Below, piece by piece: positions 44,753 to 53,864 of a stretch of DNA of 64,000 nucleotides. The DNA is from Sphingobacterium allocomposti (GTDB lineage: Bacteria; Bacteroidota; Bacteroidia; Sphingobacteriales; Sphingobacteriaceae), in NCBI RefSeq assembly GCF_008124885.1, contig NZ_VNHX01000010.1, forward strand, positions 62,001-126,000, read 5' to 3'. A program made the position numbers and the translations under genes. The notes beneath the pieces were generated by a model, which saw only the letters and a list, made by a program, of their open reading frames with translations, ran no database searches and had not been told where the DNA came from. The first letter of the stretch is position 1, and the number at the start of each line of letters is the position of its first letter.

Positions 44753-47700
44753 ATGGAATATATTGAATTACAGGTAACAAGCAATTTTAGTTTCCTTCGG
44801 GGCGCGTCGCATCCTGAAGAATTGATCCGTCAGGCTGCAACCTTAGGCTATCGCGCAATAGCCATTACCGACAGAAATAGTTTTGCCGGAATTGTACGTG
44901 CCCATACGGAGGCACAGAAGCAGGGCATAAGACTTATACCGGGATGCCGGCTGGATCTGTTGGATGGACCAAGCCTATTGGCTTATCCAATAAATAGACA
45001 CGGATACGCTCAGCTATGCACCTTATTGACTACAGGTAATTTACGTGCAACAAAAGGACATTGTCACTTATACAAAGCAGATGTCTATGCTTATCAGCAG
45101 GATATCACCTATGTAGCTGTTCCTCCCGATCATCTGACACCGGATTTCGAACTGCCGACAGCGTTTATACATCATATATCTGAGTATGCTACCCAATTAA
45201 AAGGAAAGCTTTATCTGGGTATATCCAGATTATATCAGGGCGACGACTTAAAGCATTTACATCGCCTGCATACGTTGAGTCAGCATTTAAATATTCCCCT
45301 CGTGGCCTTGGGGGATGTATATTACCACGAACCTGCACGCCGCGAGCTGCAGGATGTGTTAACCTGCGTGCGGGAAAAACGGACGATACAGCAGGCTGGC
45401 TTCTTATTGCACGCGAATGCCGAACGGTACATAAAGCCCATGGAAGAAATGCATCGACTCTTCCGCGCCTATCCGGAGGCACTGACAAACACGCTTCAGA
45501 TTGGTGACGTCTGCCGTTTTTCCTTAGATCAACTACAATATGTATATCCGGAAGAATTAACGACCGAAGGGCGCACTCCACAGGAAGAATTGGCGTTATT
45601 GGTGTGGCAGGGGGCGAAAGAGCGCTTCAATAAAGAAGACCTGGAAAAGTATAGCACCACCATTGAAATGGAGCTTAACTTCATAGAAAGAAAAAGCTAT
45701 GCTTCTTACTTTTTGACGGTATACGATTATGTCCGTTTTGCCCGATCGCGCAACATCCTGTGTCAAGGAAGAGGATCGGCAGCCAATTCTATTGTATGTT
45801 TTTGTTTAGGCATCACCTCTGTCCACCCCAGACAGGTCAGGTTGCTTTTTGCCCGATTTATGTCGGACGCCAGGGATGAACCGCCCGACATTGATGTTGA
45901 TTTTGAGCATGAACGACGGGAGGAGGTGATTCAATATATATATGAGAAATATGGGCGTGACCGGGCGGCAATCGTGGCTACAGTAACACAGGAGCGGGCG
46001 AAAGGCGCTTTACGGGACGTAGGAAAAGCAATGGGACTGTCGATGGATGCGCTGGATAGGCTCTCTCAGGCCATTGGCTCTCATTGGGATAGCGAAATTG
46101 AACCGGAGAGATTTGTAGAGCATGGCTTCAGCCTCGAGAACTCCCACTTTCGTAAAATACTGGAACTAAGTGAACAGCTCATAGGTTTTCCCCGGCAACT
46201 GGGACAGCATACGGGAGGCTTCGTCATTACACAGGGAAAAATTCACGAACTATGCCCTGTTATCCATGCACGCATGGAAGGCCGCACGACACTGGAATGG
46301 AACAAAGATGATTTAGAAGCACTGGGGTTCCTAAAAGTCGATGTTCTCGGGCTGGGTATGCTTACATGTATACGAAAAGCTTTTGATATTGTAAAAATAC
46401 ACTACGGTAGAGAACTGACCCTGGCGATGCCCCCCACAGATCCCAAGGTATATGGAATGATTAGCGAAGCGGATACATTGGGCGTATTTCAGATAGAAAG
46501 CAGGGCCCAGATGTCTATGCTCCCCCGATTACGGCCGAAGTGTTTCTATGATCTTGTTATTGAAGTGGCTATTGTACGTCCTGGGCCTATACAAGGAGAT
46601 ATGGTGCATCCCTATTTGCGGAGGCGCCATAAAGAAGAAGATGAAGACTATCCGATGAAAGAAATTCGGCCAATACTTGAACGGACAAAAGGGGTACCCC
46701 TGTTTCAGGAGCAGGCTATGGAGATCGCTATAGTGGCAGCAGATTTTACCCCAGCAGAGGCAGATGCCCTACGCCGTAGTATGGCTACTTTTAAATCGAA
46801 AGGAGAGGTAAGTGCCTTTCGGCAGAAAATGGTCGAAGGTATGGTAAAAAAAGGGTATAAGGAAGAATTTGCCCTCCGGATATTTAAGCAATTAGAAGGA
46901 TTCGGAAGTTACGGTTTCCCCGAAAGCCATGCAGCTTCTTTCGCCTTGTTGGTTTATGTATCCAGTTATATTAAATGTTATTATCCAGACGTGTTTGCTG
47001 CCGCTTTACTAAACAGTCAGCCCATGGGATTCTATCAGCCGGCACAGATTGTTATTGACGCGCAGAAACACGGAGTGACCGTGTTAGCTGTTGATGTAAA
47101 CCACTCTTTCTGGGATAATACACTCGAGGGGAAATTTCAGGAGCTTCATCAGTTGCGGCTGGGATTTAGACAGGTGAAAGGTCTTCCGGAAGAGGAAATA
47201 AACAAACTGGTTGCGCATCGTGGGGCAGGGTATCAACGGATAGAAGAGTTGGCTCACGTTGTCTCCATTCCGGTATTGGAACGTCTGGCGGATGCGGACG
47301 CGTTTCGTTCGATGGGACTGGATAGACGTCAGGCTCTTTGGGAGATCGCCGCTGTTCAGGACAGGCCAATCGCTCTTTTTCGGCATCAAACCCCGGCCAG
47401 CGCTTCCGAAGGGCAGATCAGCCTGCCTTTCATGACGCAGAGCGAACATGTTGTACGCGATTATGTCAGTACAGGCTTGTCGGTGAAAGCTCATCCGGTA
47501 AGCTTTCTGCGTGCTAAACTGGACACCCTACATGTGGTACCAGCAAATAAACTCAACCGTGTTAAAAATGGTATGCCCGTGAAGGTGTGCGGACTCATTA
47601 CCGTCCGTCAGCGGCCAGGAACAGCAAAAGGCGTCCTTTTTGTAACCATTGAAGACGAAACAGGTTTCACGAACTTAGTCGTCTGGAGCAAAATATTCTC

Positions 47701-47887
47701 CAGATATCGAAGAGAGATTCTACAATCCAGACTGTTATTGGTAGAAGGCCAGATTCAGGTCGAAAAAAACGTTATCCATGTGGTAGCAAAACGCTGCCAT
47801 AATTTAAATAGCTGGCTTTCGGAACTTGAAGATAACCATACAGAACACACGGGTAATGCATTTCATAAAGGCCGTAATTTTAAATAA
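44753..47887 (+). CDS. dnaE2: Error-prone DNA polymerase DnaE2
   Basis: This C-family polymerase carries out translesion synthesis with ImuA and ImuB. From ATG 44753 (MEYIELQVTSNFSFLRGASH, the family's usual start) it has 1044 residues; the ATG at 44732 within imuB would add seven. Domains: PHP (1-~280), palm with CQGRGSAANSIVCFCLGIT and PDIDVDFEHERRE (catalytic Asp residues near 390), fingers with GFPRQLGQHTGGF, FKSKGEVSAFRQKM, YGFPESHAASFALLVY, and a C-terminal OB fold (VCGLITVRQRPGTAKGVLFV). It lacks the fused exonuclease found in the replicative DnaE at 60869. Confidence 0.95.
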   Translation: MEYIELQVTSNFSFLRGASHPEELIRQAATLGYRAIAITDRNSFAGIVRAHTEAQKQGIRLIPGCRLDLLDGPSLLAYPINRHGYAQLCTLLTTGNLRATKGHCHLYKADVYAYQQDITYVAVPPDHLTPDFELPTAFIHHISEYATQLKGKLYLGISRLYQGDDLKHLHRLHTLSQHLNIPLVALGDVYYHEPARRELQDVLTCVREKRTIQQAGFLLHANAERYIKPMEEMHRLFRAYPEALTNTLQIGDVCRFSLDQLQYVYPEELTTEGRTPQEELALLVWQGAKERFNKEDLEKYSTTIEMELNFIERKSYASYFLTVYDYVRFARSRNILCQGRGSAANSIVCFCLGITSVHPRQVRLLFARFMSDARDEPPDIDVDFEHERREEVIQYIYEKYGRDRAAIVATVTQERAKGALRDVGKAMGLSMDALDRLSQAIGSHWDSEIEPERFVEHGFSLENSHFRKILELSEQLIGFPRQLGQHTGGFVITQGKIHELCPVIHARMEGRTTLEWNKDDLEALGFLKVDVLGLGMLTCIRKAFDIVKIHYGRELTLAMPPTDPKVYGMISEADTLGVFQIESRAQMSMLPRLRPKCFYDLVIEVAIVRPGPIQGDMVHPYLRRRHKEEDEDYPMKEIRPILERTKGVPLFQEQAMEIAIVAADFTPAEADALRRSMATFKSKGEVSAFRQKMVEGMVKKGYKEEFALRIFKQLEGFGSYGFPESHAASFALLVYVSSYIKCYYPDVFAAALLNSQPMGFYQPAQIVIDAQKHGVTVLAVDVNHSFWDNTLEGKFQELHQLRLGFRQVKGLPEEEINKLVAHRGAGYQRIEELAHVVSIPVLERLADADAFRSMGLDRRQALWEIAAVQDRPIALFRHQTPASASEGQISLPFMTQSEHVVRDYVSTGLSVKAHPVSFLRAKLDTLHVVPANKLNRVKNGMPVKVCGLITVRQRPGTAKGVLFVTIEDETGFTNLVVWSKIFSRYRREILQSRLLLVEGQIQVEKNVIHVVAKRCHNLNSWLSELEDNHTEHTGNAFHKGRNFK

Positions 47888-47952
47888 GCAACTATTTCAT
47901 ACACCTGAACGTCTCATCGCCCTTCTAAATTAAATGAATCAGAACAGGACAA

Positions 47953-47983
47953 TTGCAGCACCAGCGACAAATAACTATCTTTA
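47953..47983 (+). promoter_or_regulatory. Candidate promoter of the beta-lactamase gene
   Basis: TTG (47953-47955) and TATCTTTA (47976-47983; one mismatch to TAnnTTTG) are 20 bases apart. The predicted start, near 47988, lies after the upstream ATG at 47934, supporting the ATG at 48006 as the true start. Confidence 0.5.
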
Positions 47984-48005
47984 TGGCATACTTAGCTATT
48001 TATCT

Positions 48006-48911
48006 ATGAATATCTTAACAACCGCTGTCCGTACACTCGCCTTTGCTTCCCTATCCATATTTTATGTACACGCACAAGAACATCCTCTTCAACCCACAAT
48101 ACAAAAACTGTTATCCAAGAAGAAAGCCCTAGTCGGTGTATCCATTATACATCCTGAGCACCGCGACACACTTAATATCCGCGGGGATGAGCAGTTCCCT
48201 ATGCAGAGCGTCTTTAAATTTCACATCGCTACTGCCATGCTCGCTAAGGTCGATGAGGGGCGCTTCTCGCTCCATCAGGTAATCCCGATCAAAAAAGAAG
48301 ACCTTACTCCTGAAATCTGGAGCCCGCTACGGGATCAATACCCCGATGGGGTTAACTTGCCCTTATCGAAAATAATCACCTATATGCTGTCGCAGAGCGA
48401 CAACGTAGCCTGTGATGTGCTGCTGAAGTTACTGGGCGGCCCCCTCGCGGTAGAGACGTATATAAAAAGCAAAGGTATTCAGGACATTGCCATCCGGATC
48501 AATGAAGAGACGATGCAGAATAACTGGGACCTTCAATTTCAGAATTGGACCACACCAAAAGCCTGCACGCAGACACTGCAGTTATTTTATTACAACCGCA
48601 ACCAAGAGCTTTCAGCTTCCTGCCACAAATTTTTGTGGGACGTGATGAAAGGTACGGAGACAGGAGCCAAACGGTTGAAAGGAGGGCTCCCTGCAGGCAC
48701 GGTAGTCGCACATAAAACAGGCTTCTCCGGAACAAGAAATGGCATCACCGAAGCGGTACACGATGCCGGTATCATATTTTTACCCAGCGGGCAACCGATA
48801 TTTATCACGGTTTTTGTATCACATTCGCAGGAGGATACTGCAAATAACGAAGCAATTATTGCAGATATCGCAAAACTGGTGTATGACTATTATGCCACCC
48901 GTGAATTATAA
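48006..48911 (+). CDS. Class A beta-lactamase, subclass A2 (PER/CGA/CME-like)
   Basis: This secreted serine beta-lactamase has 301 residues from ATG 48006 (signal peptide MNILTTAVRTLAFASLSIFYVHAQ). Active-site boxes: the S70-x-x-K motif in MQSVFKFH, the S130DN motif in SQSDNVACDVLL, and the K234TG motif in HKTGFSG. The omega loop NEETMQNN followed by LQFQNWTTPKACTQTL is that of the Bacteroidota A2 group, which includes PER, CGA, CME and CblA. It probably hydrolyses penicillins and cephalosporins. It follows dnaE2 on the same strand with its own promoter, so it is likely a resident chromosomal gene. No mobile element adjoins it. Confidence 0.92.
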   Translation: MNILTTAVRTLAFASLSIFYVHAQEHPLQPTIQKLLSKKKALVGVSIIHPEHRDTLNIRGDEQFPMQSVFKFHIATAMLAKVDEGRFSLHQVIPIKKEDLTPEIWSPLRDQYPDGVNLPLSKIITYMLSQSDNVACDVLLKLLGGPLAVETYIKSKGIQDIAIRINEETMQNNWDLQFQNWTTPKACTQTLQLFYYNRNQELSASCHKFLWDVMKGTETGAKRLKGGLPAGTVVAHKTGFSGTRNGITEAVHDAGIIFLPSGQPIFITVFVSHSQEDTANNEAIIADIAKLVYDYYATREL

Positions 48912-49036
48912 GTCCTCCGCTCTCTGTGATAGGACACAAAAAGTACCGCTTTAAGAACTGCCATCGCGGATAAGAACGAGCCCCACCGGAGGCCACTGAA
49001 GGACAACTTAAAATAAAAACCGAAATACGTTCAACA

Positions 49037-49069
49037 AAAAATCCTGAAGCGGGGAGCTCCAGGATTTTT
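49037..49069. terminator. Hairpin with U tract after the beta-lactamase gene
   Basis: Arms AAAAATCCTG (49037-49046) and CAGGATTTTT (49060-49069) pair over 10 bp with a GC-rich loop. It may end the beta-lactamase transcript, or be the attenuator-like hairpin that belonged to the lost receptor leader. Both uses are possible. Confidence 0.7.
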
Positions 49070-49227
49070 ACCAAACCAATTATTAACCTAAATTATGAAA
49101 TTATATCTAAATAACGTCGTCCCGATAGGAGTAGTATCCCACCGGCGGCGTCTTAACAATTTTTAACATTTTATTATCCCAACGATAGTCAAACCGGCGA
49201 AAAGCACGATGTCTTTTACCTGAAAGA

Positions 49228-49257
49228 GGTTGTCTAAAAAAAGGCTTTTAGACAGCC
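49228..49257 (-). terminator. Terminator of the EamA relic
   Basis: The 12-bp stem GGTTGTCTAAAA (49228-49239) with TTTTAGACAGCC (49246-49257) has one G-T wobble and a six-base loop. On the minus strand it reads as a stem with T-rich loop and end, 15 bases after the EamA stop, typical of this phylum. Confidence 0.7.
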
Positions 49258-49271
49258 CCTTTAAAATTTTG

Positions 49272-49484
49272 TTAGTAGGAATATTTGCTTCTTCTCACAG
49301 AGATAAGCGTTTGTAAAATTACAGATGCCATTACAAAAAACAACCCAACGTAAAAGGAGGTATTTACTTCCTCACCCTCTTCAAAAAATAAAAAAGCTAA
49401 AATGATAGCGTAAACAGGTTCAAGGTTAAAACTTAGATTAACAGTAAATGCCGGTATCTTTTTTAAAATTTCGGTAACAGAAAC
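49272..49484 (-). pseudogene. C-terminal fragment of an EamA/DMT family transporter
   Basis: The minus strand encodes about 70 residues running into TAA at 49272. The part IPAFTVNLSFNLEPVYAIIL followed by AFLFFEEGEEVNTSFYVGLF and FVMASVILQTL is the last two membrane helices of an EamA drug/metabolite transporter, with the diagnostic NLEPVY. Immediately upstream, in the same frame, lies an in-frame TAG, and the preceding transporter helices are absent, so about three quarters of the gene is gone. A further open stretch on another frame up to about 49560 (AMVLLGNFFLLIMVACDPLI) may be more of the same relic, frameshifted, but I cannot show that. Confidence 0.75.
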
Positions 49485-49576
49485 TTTCTATCAATGGATC
49501 ACAAGCCACCATTATAAGCAGGAAAAAATTGCCTAATAATACCATTGCGATGAGCCGTGATGGTTGTTTTTTTAAT

Positions 49577-50380
49577 CTATAATTTTTTCGCTTCATTCCA
49601 GTACACATCCATTTCCTCCAACGTCATTTCTTTGAGGTTCTGCCCATTTTCGGAAGCTCTTTTTTCCAGATGGCTGAATCGCTGTATAAACTTTTTATTG
49701 GTACGTTCTAACGCGTTTTCAGGGTTGATGCCCAGATGCCGGGCGTAATTGATTAAAGAAAATAGCAGGTCACCAAATTCTGCTTCGGCTTTCTCTTGGT
49801 CAACGGATGCCTTATCGGTGAGGTTAAACTCGTTCTTAAATTCCGCTAATTCTTCCTCCACTTTTTTCCAAACTTCCGTTTTATCGTCCCAATCAAAGCC
49901 AACGCCTCGCACTTTATCTTGGATACGGTACGCCTTCACAAGAGCAGGCAACCCTTTCGGCACACCGGACAGAACAGATTTGTTTCCCTCTTTTAATTTG
50001 ATAGCCTCCCAGTTGTTTTTTACATCTTGCTCATTATCAACCTGTGTATCCGAATAAATGTGTGGGTGCCGGACAACTAACTTGTCACAGATGGCGTTCA
50101 GTACTTCTACTATATTGAACTGCTGTTGTTCATCGGCAATCTTGGCATAGAAAAGAAGATGTAGCATCACGTCACCAAGCTCTTTTTTTATCTCGTTGTA
50201 GTCTTTTTCCAGAATTGCATCGGTCAACTCATAAAGTTCTTCCATGGTGAGATGTCGTAAGGATTCCATGGTTTGTTTCCGATCCCAGGGGCAGGCAATA
50301 CGGAGCGTGTCTAAAATGGTGATTAACCTTTCGAATGCTTTTCCGGGAGTGTATTGAGTTTCGGGTATAGGATATGCCAT
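49577..50380 (-). CDS. mazG: Nucleoside triphosphate pyrophosphohydrolase MazG
   Basis: MazG hydrolyses NTPs to NMPs plus pyrophosphate and is thought to clean non-canonical nucleotides and lower ppGpp. The 267 residues contain two MazG domains. In the first, CPWDRKQTMESLRHLTMEELYELTDAI (residues 34-60) and EIKKELGDVMLHLLF provide the Glu/Asp metal ligands; in the second, KVEEELAEFKNEF and KAEAEFGDLLFSLINYAR. All acidic ligands are present. The gene is single, between the EamA relic and a divergent small gene. Confidence 0.95.
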   Translation of the reverse strand: MAYPIPETQYTPGKAFERLITILDTLRIACPWDRKQTMESLRHLTMEELYELTDAILEKDYNEIKKELGDVMLHLLFYAKIADEQQQFNIVEVLNAICDKLVVRHPHIYSDTQVDNEQDVKNNWEAIKLKEGNKSVLSGVPKGLPALVKAYRIQDKVRGVGFDWDDKTEVWKKVEEELAEFKNEFNLTDKASVDQEKAEAEFGDLLFSLINYARHLGINPENALERTNKKFIQRFSHLEKRASENGQNLKEMTLEEMDVYWNEAKKL

Positions 50381-50511
50381 AATTGTTTTTGCGACCTAGT
50401 TTAACAAAGATGTTCAAAGCTAGCCAAAAAAATGCGAAAACAGAACTGCCCTTTGTCGTGTTATCTTATGTAACTATTAGTTTTATTAGATAGAGACAAA
50501 CTTGATATATT

Positions 50512-50820
50512 ATGGAAACGAAACACGATTATGAAACGACAGATGTCGCGTTGGCTAAATTAAAAGAAATGGGGTATACCATCGATTTTAACGTGGAATT
50601 TGACGAAATACTAGCCGATGCAGACAATTATCAGATTGATCACCTTTATCGTTATGAAGGAGCGTCTAACCCGGACGATGAATCGACCGTCTATGGTATT
50701 TCGAATAGCAATAACGGTAAAAAAGGCGTATTTGTTGCTGGAAATCTGTCCTTGATAGAAGGAAAAAAACGGGATATTATATTGGCATTGGAAATTAAAT
50801 ATAAAACCGGGCATGATTAA
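50512..50820 (+). CDS. Small conserved Bacteroidota protein
   Basis: This 102-residue soluble protein resembles a family of about 100 residues, often mislabelled phosphoribosylpyrophosphate synthetase, with the pattern DFNVEFDEI, IDHLYRYEGASNPDDESTVYG and GKKGVFV. It is far too short to be that enzyme and has no PRPP loop. Function is unknown. It lies 42 bases upstream of the Crp-like gene. A possible promoter is TTG (50453-50455) with TAGTTTTA (50478-50485), 22 bases apart. Confidence 0.75.
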   Translation: METKHDYETTDVALAKLKEMGYTIDFNVEFDEILADADNYQIDHLYRYEGASNPDDESTVYGISNSNNGKKGVFVAGNLSLIEGKKRDIILALEIKYKTGHD

Positions 50821-50862
50821 CTTCGCAGATTAGTTTTTGCATAAATTATCTTATCTTAGGGA

Positions 50863-51423
50863 ATGCTGTTAATTCCCTATTTAAAAACCACATTTGGTTT
50901 GACAGATGACCTGTTAGAACAAGTTGAACGTGTGGCCGTAACGAAGACCTATGCAAAAAAAGATACTATTTTAGATGCAGGGCACTATTCGCGGAACGTG
51001 TTCTTTATAGAGCATGGGCTTGTTCGGATGTTTTATTATAAATCGGGTAAGGATATTACTCATTATTTTTTTTCAGAACAAACTTTTGCGGCAGGTACAG
51101 AAAGCGTATTCTATCACAAAAAATCAATGTATGGCATAGAGGCGTTGGAACCTTCGACCATCACCCTAATCCCATATGATGCGATAGCGGAACTTGCATC
51201 CCATTCCATAGCCATGAATAGACTTATACAAACCATATTGTTACAAGCATTGATTGGTTTTTCTACACGATTACAGAGCCTGCAATTTGAAACAGCGCAA
51301 GAGCGGTATCAAAAATTAATGGAGCAGCATCCGGATATACTTTTGCGGGCACCGTTGGGAGATATAGCTTCTTATTTGGGGATTTCTCAGCAAACGCTCA
51401 GTGTGATTAGATCGCAACGTTAA
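50863..51423 (+). CDS. Crp/Fnr family transcriptional regulator
   Basis: The 186-residue protein has a cyclic-nucleotide-binding beta roll (KKDTILDAGHYSRNVFFIEHGLVRMFYYKSGKDIT) and a C-terminal helix-turn-helix (APLGDIASYLGISQQTLSVIRSQR). The end comes just after the recognition helix, so it is a short member. It stands 80 bases upstream of the TolC-HlyD-ABC2 operon in the same direction and is the obvious candidate to control it. Confidence 0.92.
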   Translation: MLLIPYLKTTFGLTDDLLEQVERVAVTKTYAKKDTILDAGHYSRNVFFIEHGLVRMFYYKSGKDITHYFFSEQTFAAGTESVFYHKKSMYGIEALEPSTITLIPYDAIAELASHSIAMNRLIQTILLQALIGFSTRLQSLQFETAQERYQKLMEQHPDILLRAPLGDIASYLGISQQTLSVIRSQR

Positions 51424-51469
51424 CCGCTTTTATTAAGATATCTTAAAAAAAGCTCATCATATAAATCAA

Positions 51470-51477
51470 TATATTTG
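51470..51477 (+). promoter_or_regulatory. Candidate -7 promoter element of the export operon
   Basis: TATATTTG matches TAnnTTTG, 27 bases before the TolC-family ATG. No TTG at normal spacing is seen, which suits a promoter needing an activator such as the adjacent Crp-family protein. Confidence 0.5.
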
Positions 51478-51503
51478 TTTCGCAATACAAATAAAAATAA
51501 GTT

Positions 51504-52892
51504 ATGGGAAATAAATGGGGATGGATCTTTGTCATGTTCGGCATCGTTTTTCAACAAACGGGGCAGGCACAATCCATTATAGATCCAAAAGTAAAAGAAA
51601 TTATTCAACAATCGTTTCAGACCAATAAGGATTTGAGACTCAAAAACTACGAAGTAGATAAAGCCAACCTAGAGGCGGAGGGTGTGAAAGCTAATAAGTT
51701 GCCACATGTGTCAGCAACGGGTTTGTATGGCTTCATGTACAATAATGGAAGCTTGGACATTCCTACATTAAATCTGCCGGTATTAAATCTGGGACTATTT
51801 GAGGGATCAACCGACTTCAACCTTCGCTTGCAGGCTGCGTATGCAGGTGTGTCCGTTAGGCAGGTTATTTTTTCCGGATTGCAGATTCCCAACGGCGAAC
51901 GGGCACTTCAGGAGAAGGCAAGAGCACAGGGCTATTTAGCCGAAGCGGGAAAAGAGGGAATGGTGAAGGAGATTGCTGCTACGTTCGATCAGCTGATGTT
52001 GTTGAACGAGGTGGATAAATTGATCGTAGATTCCGAGCGGAGACTGAAAAAAGAGCAGGAGAAAGTGAACAAGGCCATCGAAAATGGTCTGGCTATTCCG
52101 TATGACCGTGATAAACTAAAGCTCGCCATATTAGAGCTGGAAGAAAAGAAAGTCGAGTTAGCGGGCAATCGTGCGTTACTGGTCAAAAAAATACAACAGG
52201 ACACAGATTTATCTGCAACAGCAGTAGAAGAGGTATTGTATAATCTTTCGCCCATCTATCTATCGGATGTACCAACGGGAGTGGAAGATCGTTCCGAATT
52301 AAAAGCGTTGGATGCGTCATCTAAAGCTTATGAATATCTGTATAAAAAAGAAAAAGGAGCGTCACTGCCGACGGTTTTTGCTTTCGGCTCAGCGAGCTAT
52401 TTGAATCTTCATAACACGAATTTAACCATTAAAGACAGACCCGTAGTAGGTGATATCGACCTTTCTACCAACTATCTAAAAGGTAGGCCTAACTTGATGG
52501 TTGGCGTCGGGGTGAGATGGGATATCTTTAACGGTGGGGAACACCGAAATAAAGTAAAGCAAGTACAATTAGATCAAGCCATCAATGAAACGAAGCTTCT
52601 TGACGTAACGGAAAAATTAAATCTGTTGCTGGATAAAAACAAAGTCAGTTATACCACCGCAAATCAGAAATTAAAAGTAGGCGACCAACAGGTAAAGGTT
52701 GCTGAAAATAATCTGCAGATGGCTTCGAAACAGTATGAAGCAGGTTTGATTGACGTAACAGAACTGTTAGCAACCGAAAATGAATGGTATAAAGTCAATC
52801 TTAATTTTTATAGCCATGTCTTGCAGCAGCGTGCCGTGGCATTGGAATTATTACATACATCAGGAAAACTATTACAGACCATATACGAATAG
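51504..52892 (+). CDS. TolC family outer-membrane efflux protein
   Basis: The 462-residue protein starts with a signal peptide (WIFVMFGIVFQQTGQAQ) and has two TolC repeats of long helices (LRLKNYEVDKANLEAEGVKANKLPHVS; LKALDASSKAYEYLYKKEKGASLPTVFA), with the beta-strand parts LYGFMYNNGS and VGVGVRWDIFNGG. It would form the outer-membrane channel of a tripartite pump. The next gene starts three bases after its stop. First gene of the operon TolC-HlyD-ABC2. Confidence 0.92.
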   Translation: MGNKWGWIFVMFGIVFQQTGQAQSIIDPKVKEIIQQSFQTNKDLRLKNYEVDKANLEAEGVKANKLPHVSATGLYGFMYNNGSLDIPTLNLPVLNLGLFEGSTDFNLRLQAAYAGVSVRQVIFSGLQIPNGERALQEKARAQGYLAEAGKEGMVKEIAATFDQLMLLNEVDKLIVDSERRLKKEQEKVNKAIENGLAIPYDRDKLKLAILELEEKKVELAGNRALLVKKIQQDTDLSATAVEEVLYNLSPIYLSDVPTGVEDRSELKALDASSKAYEYLYKKEKGASLPTVFAFGSASYLNLHNTNLTIKDRPVVGDIDLSTNYLKGRPNLMVGVGVRWDIFNGGEHRNKVKQVQLDQAINETKLLDVTEKLNLLLDKNKVSYTTANQKLKVGDQQVKVAENNLQMASKQYEAGLIDVTELLATENEWYKVNLNFYSHVLQQRAVALELLHTSGKLLQTIYE

Positions 52893-52894
52893 AA

Positions 52895-53851
52895 ATGAAA
52901 CAGTTATACCTTATACCTTTGACACTCTTATTTTTTGCTTGCAACAATGAAGTTCGGGAGAAGCCTTTGGAAGGAAAAGTAGAACGTGAACAAATAACGG
53001 TTGTAACAAAAGTCCCGGGAAAAGTGGCGGAAATACGTGTTCAAGAGGGAGATTTTGTGCATGCAGGAGATACGTTGATGATATTGGATATTCCCGAAGT
53101 GGATGCAAAAGCAGAACAGGCACAAGGTGCTTTACAATCTGCTGAAGCACAATATAACATGGCAACTAAAGGTGCTACGCGTGGACAATTAGTTCAATTG
53201 CAGGCTAAAGTAGATGGGCTAAAAGAACAATATGATTTTGCCGAGAAATCCATCAATCGTTTGAGAAATCTATTGCGTGACAGTTTAGTGTCGCAGCAAC
53301 AATACGATGAAACGTATGCCAAATATCAAGGCGCGAAAAATCAATACCTTGCCGCGCAAGCCGAAATGGAAGAAGCACGGAACGGTGCGCGTTATGAACA
53401 GCAAATTATGGCTTTAGGACAAAAAGAGCGTGCTTTAGGTGCTGTCGCCGAGGTTAAAGTAGCCGCACTGGAAAAATACCTCATCGCTCCGCAGGATATG
53501 AGTGTGGAGACCATTAATTTAAATATCGGGGAACTCGCTACTGCCGGATATGCAGTCATCAATGGCTATATTAATAATACGACTTATTTTCGATTTACTG
53601 TGCCGGAAAATAGGGTTGGTAAATTAAATAGAGGGAGTGAGGTTACCCTGCGTGTACCTTATTTGGAGAACAAGGAAATTAAAGGAAGGGTAGTAACGAT
53701 GAAAGCATTGAACTCGTATGCAAATATTTCTACGGCTTATCCGGACTATGATAACCAACTGGCTGTATTTGAGGTTAAAGTGGTGCCTTACGATCATGCA
53801 GAGGTGAACGATTTATTGACCAAAACATTGGTTGTTCTTCAAGCACAATAG
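52895..53851 (+). CDS. HlyD family periplasmic adaptor lipoprotein
   Basis: The 318-residue protein has a lipoprotein signal (LIPLTLLFFACNN, lipidated Cys16), the lipoyl half VTKVPGKVAEIRVQEGDFVHAGDTL, a long coiled coil (residues ~70-165), and the beta barrel LIAPQDMSVETINLNIGELATAGY. It links the TolC channel to the inner-membrane transporter encoded next. Anchoring by lipid rather than a membrane helix is common for RND-type adaptors and for this subgroup. Confidence 0.92.
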   Translation: MKQLYLIPLTLLFFACNNEVREKPLEGKVEREQITVVTKVPGKVAEIRVQEGDFVHAGDTLMILDIPEVDAKAEQAQGALQSAEAQYNMATKGATRGQLVQLQAKVDGLKEQYDFAEKSINRLRNLLRDSLVSQQQYDETYAKYQGAKNQYLAAQAEMEEARNGARYEQQIMALGQKERALGAVAEVKVAALEKYLIAPQDMSVETINLNIGELATAGYAVINGYINNTTYFRFTVPENRVGKLNRGSEVTLRVPYLENKEIKGRVVTMKALNSYANISTAYPDYDNQLAVFEVKVVPYDHAEVNDLLTKTLVVLQAQ

Positions 53852-53864
53852 AAAGGATTAAAAC

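Larger units (their letters stand above)
48912..49271. other. Gene-poor region with hairpins and a stranded TonB-receptor-like leader
   Basis: No intact gene. A hairpin at 49037-49069 is followed at once by TTTACCAAACCAATTATTAA and an ATG at 49095 that opens only 23 codons. This combination resembles leaders in front of SusC-type outer-membrane receptor genes in this phylum, but no receptor follows. A second hairpin at 49228-49257 probably terminates the EamA relic on the minus strand. Confidence 0.45.
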
